Origin: Siphonodentalium dalli
Lineage: Eukaryota; Mollusca; Scaphopoda; Gadilida; Siphonodentaliidae
Direction: 5' to 3'
Length of the DNA stretch: 64,000 nucleotides
Assembly (NCBI GenBank): GCA_032622095.1
Contig: CP136068.1
Coordinates: forward strand, 15,791,729 to 15,855,728
In this document: positions 10,891-18,795 of the stretch, piece after piece
Layout of the letters: every line of letters begins with the position of its first letter
How positions within the stretch are numbered: the stretch's first letter is position 1
Position numbers and translations under genes: made by a program
The notes under the pieces: generated by a model
What the model was told of the DNA's origin: nothing
Database searches by the model: none
Seen by the model: only the letters and a program-made list of their open reading frames with translations

Positions 10891-11328
10891 ATGGATAATT
10901 ATTATCTGTACCTGACTAGCGACGATTCCATTGATAAATATCCAGATAATCGTCCTCTCGACTTCACAATAGAGTTACCTGGTGTATTAATATTGGAAGG
11001 AACGTGGTTATGTTGTTTGAAAGACATAAATATAACTGATCATATAGACACGGATTTATTATATATTTGCTCGGACATATGTGGAGAATCAATAGCTTGT
11101 GACACATCATCCCCCATCCTCATGGTTATAAAGAGAGACACACGTGATACGGGTGATTGGCGGAGTTTTGAGGACTCATTCTACATAAACGTAAGGCAGG
11201 ATAAACTTCAGCGTCTCAGGATTTTTATAAGAGGCGATAAACTTTCTAAAATAAATGCAGAAAAAAGAGTGACTTGTACACTACATTTGAAGAAACATGT
11301 CGATCACGTATATTCCAAACGATATTGA
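10891..11328 (+). CDS. Penton-like minor capsid protein (single jelly roll)
   Basis: 145 residues. The N-terminus matches the Polinton/adintovirus minor capsid pattern: YYLYLTSDDSIDKYPDN, then DFTIELPG and LEGTWLCCLKDI (residues 4-46). The C-terminal part, DKLQRLRIFIRGD followed by a TCTLHLKK strand, matches the family's final strands. Related proteins form the capsid vertices; the single jelly-roll fold is family knowledge, not visible here. At 145 residues it is shorter than many relatives. It overlaps the next ORF by 32 nt. Confidence 0.75.
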   Translation: MDNYYLYLTSDDSIDKYPDNRPLDFTIELPGVLILEGTWLCCLKDINITDHIDTDLLYICSDICGESIACDTSSPILMVIKRDTRDTGDWRSFEDSFYINVRQDKLQRLRIFIRGDKLSKINAEKRVTCTLHLKKHVDHVYSKRY

Positions 11329-11620
11329 AAAGTGGAGAAAACATTTCAGGGACATGATTAATGGGAAGTTAACGCCAGATAATGAGGGTCGCTACTTTAT
11401 TGACAGAACTCAAAATAGTGATAGTGAAGAAGACGTTCTAAAACCACATATTAACGTAGTGACGCCCGTCGCGCAAGCGATTGAAATGGCTAAGGCCGAA
11501 GTTGCAGAAAATAAGTTGACACACGCACGTAAGGCGTCCAAAAAAAACAATAAGAGAGTGTTAGCTAGCGGTTTGGCTAATAATCCTAAGAAAGTGAAAA
11601 CTATATTCGATAAATCATGA
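11297..11620 (+). CDS. Small Polinton virion-type protein
   Basis: 107 residues with ATG at 11297 inside the end of the penton gene. The N-terminal WRKHFRDMINGKL and the central INVVTPVAQAIEMAKAE are patterns I recall from the small ORF just upstream of the capsid gene in other Polintons. The C-terminus is basic (KASKKNNKRVLASGLANNPKKVK). Such proteins have been compared with adenovirus minor or core proteins, but the function is not established. It ends in an ATGA overlap with the capsid gene. Confidence 0.65.
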   Translation: MSITYIPNDIEKWRKHFRDMINGKLTPDNEGRYFIDRTQNSDSEEDVLKPHINVVTPVAQAIEMAKAEVAENKLTHARKASKKNNKRVLASGLANNPKKVKTIFDKS

Positions 11621-12879
11621 ATGAATACAGACAGTACCATACCGATAAATTGGCATTATTTGAATCGCCGGCGGTTGACAGTGGAATACAATCGACAGAA
11701 TGGATAAATTACAGACCCGTGAATCAACTGACAGACACTGCAGCGTTGGAGTTCAATATTCCCGCCATGGCCACAACCTACATGGACCTCAAACGCACAT
11801 TGCTACTTCTCAAACTCAAAATAACCAAGCAAGATGGTTCGGCTCTAACCGTTAATGACGATGTGGGTCTGATAAATGCACCCCTACATTCAATATTTTC
11901 GCAGGTCGATTTGAATATACATCAAGTTCCCGTGAGTCAAGTTGGGCCGAATTATCCATACAAAGCATATTTCGATGTACTCTTAGAAACTGAACGTAAG
12001 GAACAGCTACATGGACAAGCGTTCGAAAAGGACACGGCAGGTGGTATGGACCTGGCAGATTCGAAAAGCGGGAACTCTGGCCTGTATTACAGGTCCAAAA
12101 CAACCTGTACTAGTCAAATAATGGATATTATGGGATCAATTCAGCTTGACTTCTTCCAACAGGACAAATTACTACTATATGGTCTCCCGCTCACTTTAAA
12201 ATTCTGGCAGACAAGAGATGTTTTTAGACTGATGTATGCGGGAACCACTGAGACATACAAGTTGAAAATACAGGAAGCTAATTTGAGACTAGCGACTGTG
12301 AAAGTTAACCCGGGTGTATTACTCAGTCATACTGAGTCACTCAAGAAAAGGAATGCGTGTTATCCTTTTTCAAAATCTATTATAAAGACGTATACAGTGT
12401 CAAAAGGTGCATTCAGTTTGGGAGAAGATAATCTATTTCAAGGAGACGTACCTAGTAGCTGTATTATTGGCTTAGTATCATCAAAGGCTGAAAGCGGTTC
12501 ACGCGATAAGAACCCGTTCAACTTTGCGACTTTTGGATGCAACTTCGTCGGATTTTACGTCAATGGGCAGTCTATGCCCGCCCAAGCACTACAACCGAAC
12601 TTTACCAGTAAGGAATATGTAGAAGCTTACAATACGATAATAAAAGATGTGAAACGAAAAGCCGTTCATATTACTTATGAGGATTATGCGAAAGGTTATT
12701 GCATATATAGGATAAACCCGCAAGGAATTAATCACGATAGAGTCATACCTCAGAAAGGTCACACACGCCTTGAGATTAAATTCTCATCGGCTTTAAAAGA
12801 CAATTGTACGGTAATTGTTTATGCCAAATTTCCTGCCGCTCTCAAAGTTGACGAGAGTCGTAAAGTTTGCATTGAATAA
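11617..12879 (+). CDS. Major capsid protein (double jelly-roll hexon type)
   Basis: 420 intact residues. It resembles the F54H12.2-like proteins scattered through animal genomes, which are recognised as Polinton/adintovirus major capsid proteins: LEFNIPAMATTYMDLKRTLL near residues 45-64, then PLHSIFSQVDLNIH, YPYKAYFD and a C-terminal LEIKFSSALKDNCTVIVYAKF. The double jelly-roll fold and hexon role are family knowledge. The start overlaps the previous stop as ATGA and the end overlaps the protease start as TAATG. It is the only large core gene without a frame break. Confidence 0.9.
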   Translation: MNEYRQYHTDKLALFESPAVDSGIQSTEWINYRPVNQLTDTAALEFNIPAMATTYMDLKRTLLLLKLKITKQDGSALTVNDDVGLINAPLHSIFSQVDLNIHQVPVSQVGPNYPYKAYFDVLLETERKEQLHGQAFEKDTAGGMDLADSKSGNSGLYYRSKTTCTSQIMDIMGSIQLDFFQQDKLLLYGLPLTLKFWQTRDVFRLMYAGTTETYKLKIQEANLRLATVKVNPGVLLSHTESLKKRNACYPFSKSIIKTYTVSKGAFSLGEDNLFQGDVPSSCIIGLVSSKAESGSRDKNPFNFATFGCNFVGFYVNGQSMPAQALQPNFTSKEYVEAYNTIIKDVKRKAVHITYEDYAKGYCIYRINPQGINHDRVIPQKGHTRLEIKFSSALKDNCTVIVYAKFPAALKVDESRKVCIE

Positions 12880-13324
12880 TGAATACACGCGGACTCATGA
12901 GGGCGATAAATAGTTTCACAAACCATAATGAGATAGATGTTTGTCCCGTAGACAAATTACTCTTTATATCCAATATCCCCGGATGTATATAGTTAACACT
13001 GACGAGAGTAGCCAACCTGGACGCCACTGGACATTGATGATATTCCATGAACATAAACTATCAGAGTTCTTCGACCCGATGGGGTTAAAACCCGAGTGTT
13101 ACAACGGACGATTTAAACACGTGTTGTTATTGAATGGACCTCGTCACGAGTGTAATGATTACAGATTACAGGGTTCTAATATATGCGGTCCCTATTGCAT
13201 ATACTTTGCATTCTATAAACTGTGTGGATACAGTCTAGAAAATATAATGAGGCGTTTCAGTGCCAATAATTATATGTATAATGATTTAATTATTAAGGAT
13301 TTTATGTTGAAATATATTCTGTAA
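12879..13324 (+). pseudogene. Adenain-like cysteine protease, one frameshift
   Basis: Capsid-maturation protease of the adenovirus/Polinton (C5-type) family. A short N-terminal piece from the ATG at 12879 stops at about 12992. The catalytic part lies in the neighbouring frame (12941-13324). It shows His in GRHWTLMIF, Asp in EFFDPMG, and Gln then Cys in LQGSNICGPYC, in the order expected for this family. The frame break is near 12975-12990, next to a CCCC run, so a sequencing error is possible. AATAAA at 13381-13386 is a likely poly(A) signal for the cluster. Confidence 0.85.
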
Positions 13325-13442
13325 ACGCTCTTCATTAGCGACAACGAGAGAAACACTCTTTAAATTATATTATGTATATAAATAAAATATTGTAAATACA
13401 ATCATTTATCGTTCTTATATTATCATATGTATGATTGGGAAA

Positions 13443-13445
<3 letters not shown>

Positions 13446-13482
<37 letters not shown>
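13446..13482. repeat. (AT)n microsatellite
   Basis: About 18 AT dinucleotides, followed by a G-rich stretch (13484-13525), between the convergent protease and TBP-like genes. Confidence 0.9.
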
Positions 13483-13484
<2 letters not shown>

Positions 13485-13607
13485 CTGGGTTGAGGGGCTG
13501 TGGGGGGAGGCGGGTGAGGGGTATTAGGGCTGTTGCCAAAAAAGCCAAAAACAAAGGTATGTGAGCCACCCCCTGAATGAAAAAAGATAATCGATACATA
13601 TATATAT

Positions 13608-14123
13608 TTATTCTGAAAGTAATTCAAGTTCACATATAGTAGGATATACAATATTTAACATCTGCTTTTCACTTTTAATGCCTGTAATCACAATTTTTCC
13701 ATTATGAAAGCATGTAAAATGTATTTTCTCACGTCGGAACATTGCCGCAGGGAACAGCTCTGATTCGTAAGAACATTCCATAAGTTTCACTAAAACGTTT
13801 AAGTCAAGTTTTCCATTTAACTGACAAAATGCAGACATTTTTATGGAATGTAATCTCACGCGCCAACCACATTTTTGAATATGTCGAGCGTATCGACGCA
13901 GTCGAACGCGTGTCTGTTTGACATTATCAGAACGCCCGTTAACACATATTTTACCAGTGCTAAACACGAGGCAACATCCACCGAATTTAGAATGTTTCCA
14001 TACAACTCCGCTAAACTTTTTGGAATTGTATTCAATGTTCGAACAGCCGAGTGTCAAATCCCTTAGATTAATAGAACAGTTCAAATCTGCAGAACATACG
14101 ACATTAGTTATTTGTAGCATCAT
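13608..14123 (-). CDS. TATA-binding-protein homologue encoded by the Polinton
   Basis: 171 residues, about the size of a TBP core with no N-terminal extension. Two repeats are visible (residues ~3-85 and ~92-165). Repeat 1 has NIEYNSKKFSGVV and LVFSTGKICVNG. Repeat 2 has SYESELFPAAMFR and FTCFHNGKIVITG. The four phenylalanines that kink TATA DNA in TBP have counterparts at F37, F54, F124 and F139. RRYARHIQKCGW matches the RKYARVVQKLGF helix region. An in-frame stop lies upstream, so ATG 14123 is the start. The stop codon overlaps AATAAA. It would bind TATA boxes in the nucleus and recruit host RNA polymerase II factors. It is divergent from host TBP, so not a recent host copy. Confidence 0.87.
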   Translation of the reverse strand: MMLQITNVVCSADLNCSINLRDLTLGCSNIEYNSKKFSGVVWKHSKFGGCCLVFSTGKICVNGRSDNVKQTRVRLRRYARHIQKCGWRVRLHSIKMSAFCQLNGKLDLNVLVKLMECSYESELFPAAMFRREKIHFTCFHNGKIVITGIKSEKQMLNIVYPTICELELLSE

Positions 14124-14202
14124 AGGAGTAATGTTTAGATGAATGTCTGCATCCGGTTAATCAAACATGTTCTATCACCGTTGGGGCAGCATTCCATACA
14201 TC

Positions 14203-14745
14203 TTAAGATCCTTCCTGGTTTTGGTGATCGTCGGTCAAATAGCACTGCACAGTCTGATCAATTTCAGGAATATTAGCACACAGGACGAATATAGCTCCAG
14301 CTAGTTTTTCAAATTGGTCGAATGTCGGAGATATTCCGTATTTGGTTGCACACAAATCATCTGAATGTTCAGGCAGCCAATACCTGCGAATGTCAACACG
14401 CGGGATGCCGCTCTTTATAGTAATGAAGAAATTCCCACCGATATGACGTCTCATGAATACATCGGATTCCCCGGTACGATAACTGACCACTTCTTGATGT
14501 ATACCTGATAGGTAAGATTTCAACTCTTTGAATCTCCTTAGATTTAATGTTATTCCAGATTTTGTCGGAAATTTTTGGCCTGCATAACCTTCACCGCACT
14601 CTCTTATGTGGATATACAAGTTTCCCAGGAATCGACCGTCAAATAGGAAAATGTCATTTCCTAACGGGACTAAGCATTGTGGATGGAACGCTCTCTCGTT
14701 GGTTTCATTCCGTTGGTTTCCTTCAACATCGGCTTGATCATTCAT
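14203..14745 (-). CDS. Tandem PC4/SUB1-like transcription coactivator
   Basis: 180 residues with two PC4-like units. Unit 1 (residues ~30-82): DGRFLGNLYIHIRECGEG, KFPTKSGITLNLRRFKELKS. Unit 2 (~98-165): HIGGNFFITIKSGIPRVDIR, RYWLP, ATKYGISPTFDQFEKL. The order beta strand - VDIR - (P/A)TK.GI - helix is the PC4 signature. PC4 binds single-stranded DNA and supports RNA polymerase II initiation. It lies 79 bp upstream of the TBP-like gene on the same strand, so the two may be expressed together. The start, ATG 14745, follows A-rich DNA beside a GC-rich minisatellite. Confidence 0.8.
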   Translation of the reverse strand: MNDQADVEGNQRNETNERAFHPQCLVPLGNDIFLFDGRFLGNLYIHIRECGEGYAGQKFPTKSGITLNLRRFKELKSYLSGIHQEVVSYRTGESDVFMRRHIGGNFFITIKSGIPRVDIRRYWLPEHSDDLCATKYGISPTFDQFEKLAGAIFVLCANIPEIDQTVQCYLTDDHQNQEGS

Positions 14746-14814
14746 TTTTTATTTGAACCTGGAAAATAAGAAAACAAACATTACTTATCAGTTACACACC
14801 GGGAGTACAAAGTC

Positions 14815-15020
14815 CGAAAGGAGTCCGCCCGCCCTGGGGGTCCGCCCCACGCCCCGCCCTGGGGGTCCGCACTGGGGGGTCCGGCCCCGCCCTGGGGGTC
14901 CGCACTGGGGGTCCGCCCGCCCGCCCTGGGGGTCCGCACTGGGGGGCCGCCCCCGCCCGCCCTGGGGGTCCGCACTGGGGGTCCGACTCCGCCCCGCCCT
15001 GGGGGTCCGCCCTCCCTCGC
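14815..15020. repeat. GC-rich minisatellite in the divergent promoter region
   Basis: About six units containing CCGCCCTGGGGGTCCGC alternating with ACTGGGGGTCCG, in a host and element that are otherwise AT-rich. It separates the divergently transcribed PC4-like gene (-) and the 15066 gene (+). The repeat leaves frames open on both strands; I reject those as genes. Confidence 0.85.
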
Positions 15021-15065
15021 ATACTCAATAAGAATAAGAAAATTGAGTCATTGAGTCAGTTCATT

Positions 15066-15562
15066 ATGGAGAGAATACTACCCGCAGAAATACAGGAGAA
15101 AATATACAATCAGCTAATTGACATGTCAACTATAAATCCAGAAATAAAAAAACAACTACTACACAATTGGTTTATAAGAGAAATTAAAATAATACTGAAG
15201 AATATAGATGAAGGATATTTTCCTGTACAGCGATTGAAATCTTTGATTGCGAGGTCTGAATTTGAAACTGATTTCTTACAGGATATATTGAATCAAATGT
15301 TTTCGAATCGTTGGATATTTAGAGGCGTTCCTAAAAACAAAATACATGACATTCGTGAACTTATTGGAGATAACTTTGTGAGATTTTGCAGAATACCGAG
15401 ACTGGGTTTTCAATCAGAGAAGTTTTGAAGAAATACTTAACAGAGGCGTGATTTTGGATTACATTTCTACAAGTAAATCGAAATATATTTCAGAATTAGA
15501 GAATGAATTAATATGGTCATTCGGAATAATCTGGAATTATGGTGACTCTTCGTTGAGAAAAT
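15066..15562 (+). pseudogene. Unknown Polinton protein, probably frameshifted
   Basis: From ATG 15066 a 120-residue frame ends at 15428. The next frame is open from about 15416 to a TAA near 15562 with similar composition (SFEEILNRGVILDYI, YISELENELIWSFG), suggesting one ~165-residue protein broken near 15415-15430. The start (ILPAEIQEKIYNQL) resembles the opening of F-box motifs, which would link to ubiquitin ligases. That is only a suggestion. TATAAAGAGCGTTAA (15612) follows the gene. Confidence 0.5.
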
Positions 15563-15734
15563 AAAAAAAACCATATTTGTTTTTGGTTTAAGACCGATAT
15601 AATATTATAAGTATAAAGAGCGTTAAGACTGTACTGGAGGTAAATGCAATGATAGACAAAACAACTAATTCATAACTAACCTGTATAGAATGTTTCACAC
15701 ACAGTATAGGACTAACGAATTTGTAAATGTGAAC

Positions 15735-15892
15735 TGGATTGGGTAGCATTTTATAGATCGAAAAAATGGACACCGTAGATAAATTGACCAATGACTGCCA
15801 TCGGATTATAGTAATACGTGTTCAGGCACGCTCGATGTTATCTAACATCGAACGTGTCTGAACACGCCTTAGTATAATCCGATAGCTGCCAT
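15735..15892. repeat. Internal copy of TIR sequence forming a hairpin
   Basis: 15735-15800 resembles left-TIR positions ~6222-6275 (CGAAAA..TGACACC..GGATAAATT.ACCAA.TGACTGC). It leads into an imperfect palindrome centred at 15841/15842, with arms of about 46 bp containing CGTGTTCAG, CGATGTTA and TATAATCCGAT. It sits between the convergent 15066 gene and polymerase gene. It may come from recombination with a TIR. Confidence 0.65.
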
Positions 15893-15972
15893 CGATCGAA
15901 TGTTTACACTCTCATTACAACCTTGATCAAATATAGACGATTAAATTATATAATATATATTACGTACCTCGT

Positions 15973-18795
15973 TCAATATCCATATGGCAGAGTATCCATG
16001 TTATCCTGGAGTCTGCGTTTTGTATACACAACTCGGTACTGCTTCTCCTCAGATCTGTTATATAATTTTCTTTTTCCTTTGGACCTGCATATTTTTCGAG
16101 GATTGGTTGTGGTGATGGGCACTGTACTTCTGGATTCTAACAGATCTTTAATCGTGTTGAAATTGATGAACTGTGAATTTTCAAAGTTCAAAGAGAAACC
16201 CCGAACTTTACACGTCTCTTTAGCTTTATTGGTTCTATAAGCGTAATTCTTGGGTCCTCCAGAAACAAATTCCTCGATGTATTCATCCGGGTCTAGCTCA
16301 CTAGTCAACTGTCCCAAATAGTCACCCAGTAGGGGATTAATTTGATCCTCGGTGCTGCTGAATACACAACTATCCGTGTCGTAATATAACACTCTTCTGT
16401 CCAAGGAATGAATAACTTCATATAACATTAATCGCGCGTGACACGTCGTGAACGTGGCCAAATATATGCTATTCGATGATCCACACGGCGCATAGTCATT
16501 TCTATAAGTCCACTCCATTTGAAGAATGTCATCGGTTATGACATGAAATTTTTCCATTTGTTTCATTGGATTTGAAATGAGTTGGAATAGATTGTCTTGT
16601 TCCGATTCATGGAAATATTCGGTCTGTTTGAAATTCTGGTTTTGACCCCATTTTCCCAAAAAAGAATTCAGCATCAGCTTGGATATTTGGCGTAATCCTG
16701 GATTTCTTTCGATGCTTTCTCTGTCCAGCAATATACCTTCATTGTCTTTATAGTCTGTGATGTATTTGTCCATGTCTTCGGTAGATTTTATCCAATCCGG
16801 AGGACCGCTAGCCTGCTGCTTGAACTTTAAGAATGTGTTTATATATTCAGTGAATAATCCATTTTGTTGTCCATAGTCTGACGTTTCGGTCCAATGGTAT
16901 ATTTCATATATTTTGAGAATCTTGTATCCTACTTTGATAGCTGTCTCCAGTTCAGGAATACACCAAACACCAGTCATAGCTCTCTGTTGGCACGTACACG
17001 TGCAAGGTCTTTGATTTTCATTATCAGCACAAGTCCTGCACAGTGGAAACTTCAGTTTACCGTTGGATCGATACGGTAATACTGGGTGATAGAGTCCATT
17101 AGGTGGTAAAATCTTGACTTGAGCTATTCCGAAGTAATCCTTAAGTTCTGTAATGTCATCGCCCAAAATGATTTTCGGGTGCCCAACCGGGTATCGAGCG
17201 TATTTGAGCACATTTGGATAGAGCGACGTGAAGTCAAAATAGTGTATTTTCTCACCAACGTCAGCTTTGTAGTGTAATTTAGTGGCATTTGTTCTGCCGC
17301 CGAAGAAACTGTCTCTAGGCTCTAGTCGTTCAACAATATCCAAACTAGTAATGAAATCACGAAGCTCCGGATTAGTCTTTAGGGCAGCGACGAACTCGTG
17401 TTCCCAAATGCACACATATTTCAGGCCTCGACTTTCTATATACTTCTTCTTTTTCTGTGTCAGTCCGTATAATTCATTAGGTGTCTGGTTGGTTATCGGA
17501 TTCTTGACTACGTCTCTATCGTGACTCAGACAAAGTTCACATCCATGGAATTGACATCCGTGAAATTCGAATGCCGTGTTTAACTCTTCACAATATCCAT
17601 CCAATCTGTACTTTGCACCATCGAGTTTCTTTTCACGTCCGTTCAAAGCGTGAGTTATGTGGATTTTATCTTTGAACATCATCCATTCCAGCCATTGAAT
17701 CGAACTTTTGTTGTATTGATCTTTATATGATGTCTTGGGGACGCGAGCTATCTGTGATTTGAGAAATTCTTTCTCTCGAATTTGTACGTCGTGTTCATCT
17801 TCAAGTTTTGTTTGTTGAACCCATTCACCTTTGTATAAAATCGACAAAGTTCCATCTTTACATTTAGCTGGAAGCCACGTTTTCCCGTCGGTACTTAGGC
17901 GCACTCTCCATTCCTCGTCGACGAACTTCGTTCTGAATATCCCCATACATACCGATGCGATGGTAACGTATTGGAATGGATCAACGGCACCAACCAGTTT
18001 GAACTTCATATCGCCAGAAACCTCGTCAATTACGGGTTGTATATTTCCAGTCGCGTTCATGATGTGGGTTCTGAATTTTATGCAAGCTTGTCTCAAAATA
18101 TTGACATCACTGCGACAATAATCCAATAATTCTTTCTTGAAGATGAAAACTGCATTTGTTTGAGCCGCGTGCCATTTCGTGAAGTCTTTTCGTTCAGCCA
18201 CACCCATATAGTCAGCACCGTAATATTTGGCATCCGGATAGGGTCCTTCATAATTCTGGTTGGCTGGTTTATTGAAAAAGTGCGGGAACCATCCTTTTTT
18301 CTCGCCATCAAGACCGAATGTTTTTGGTAACAGTGCCAAATTCATTGGTAGAAAGCTGAGACTGTCCAGTACTTTGATATGAAGATCTTTTTCCACATAT
18401 AGGTACATCAATTTGGATCCATTATATATAACTTTGGGTCTCAATGATTGATCAATGAGATATTCCATGAGAAAATATCCATCGTAACCCTTGAAGTTGT
18501 GAGCCAGTGCTATGAATCCCGTATGTTGTTCAGAGAATAACCATTTTCCAAACTTTTCACCGGTATCAGGACCACTAAATATAACCTCGCGGAGTCCGCA
18601 TGTATCCAGACATAAATTTCGGTCATTCTTCTTCTTCTTCGCATCACCGTCGTTACAAGCATCACATAGAGGACCGCAATTTCTACAGGTCGGTTTCGTT
18701 TCCAGCGATTCATGCATGCATTCATAGCAAGCTGTTTGGGCGACGAGGAAGTTGGGTGTATGCTGAACTTTTCCGCACCATGTTTTTAAACAGTT
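15973..18795 (-). CDS. Protein-primed DNA polymerase B, exon 2 (Exo II/III and polymerase)
   Basis: About 940 codons. The exon starts after a 3' splice site (TACTTTTCAG) at 18796, with more Cys-rich zinc-type residues before the first in-frame Met at 18717. Exo II is LAHNFKGYDGYF and Exo III is YCRSDVN. Polymerase motifs: A DFTSLYPNVLKY (~17205-17245), B KLMLNSFLGKWG (~16645-16682) and C YYDTDSCVF (~16360-16390). All catalytic Asp residues of A and C are present. This enzyme replicates the linear element from a protein primer; the terminal-protein role is family knowledge. No frame break is seen in this exon. Confidence 0.93.
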   Translation of the reverse strand, partial: NCLKTWCGKVQHTPNFLVAQTACYECMHESLETKPTCRNCGPLCDACNDGDAKKKKNDRNLCLDTCGLREVIFSGPDTGEKFGKWLFSEQHTGFIALAHNFKGYDGYFLMEYLIDQSLRPKVIYNGSKLMYLYVEKDLHIKVLDSLSFLPMNLALLPKTFGLDGEKKGWFPHFFNKPANQNYEGPYPDAKYYGADYMGVAERKDFTKWHAAQTNAVFIFKKELLDYCRSDVNILRQACIKFRTHIMNATGNIQPVIDEVSGDMKFKLVGAVDPFQYVTIASVCMGIFRTKFVDEEWRVRLSTDGKTWLPAKCKDGTLSILYKGEWVQQTKLEDEHDVQIREKEFLKSQIARVPKTSYKDQYNKSSIQWLEWMMFKDKIHITHALNGREKKLDGAKYRLDGYCEELNTAFEFHGCQFHGCELCLSHDRDVVKNPITNQTPNELYGLTQKKKKYIESRGLKYVCIWEHEFVAALKTNPELRDFITSLDIVERLEPRDSFFGGRTNATKLHYKADVGEKIHYFDFTSLYPNVLKYARYPVGHPKIILGDDITELKDYFGIAQVKILPPNGLYHPVLPYRSNGKLKFPLCRTCADNENQRPCTCTCQQRAMTGVWCIPELETAIKVGYKILKIYEIYHWTETSDYGQQNGLFTEYINTFLKFKQQASGPPDWIKSTEDMDKYITDYKDNEGILLDRESIERNPGLRQISKLMLNSFLGKWGQNQNFKQTEYFHESEQDNLFQLISNPMKQMEKFHVITDDILQMEWTYRNDYAPCGSSNSIYLATFTTCHARLMLYEVIHSLDRRVLYYDTDSCVFSSTEDQINPLLGDYLGQLTSELDPDEYIEEFVSGGPKNYAYRTNKAKETCKVRGFSLNFENSQFINFNTIKDLLESRSTVPITTTNPRKICRSKGKRKLYNRSEEKQYRVVYTKRRLQDNMDTLPYGY

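Noticed and set aside
14753-15031. Open frames of 64-92 codons on both strands over the GC-rich repeat
   Set aside because: They are produced by the minisatellite, which lacks stops in several frames; composition is only P, G, R, W repeats.
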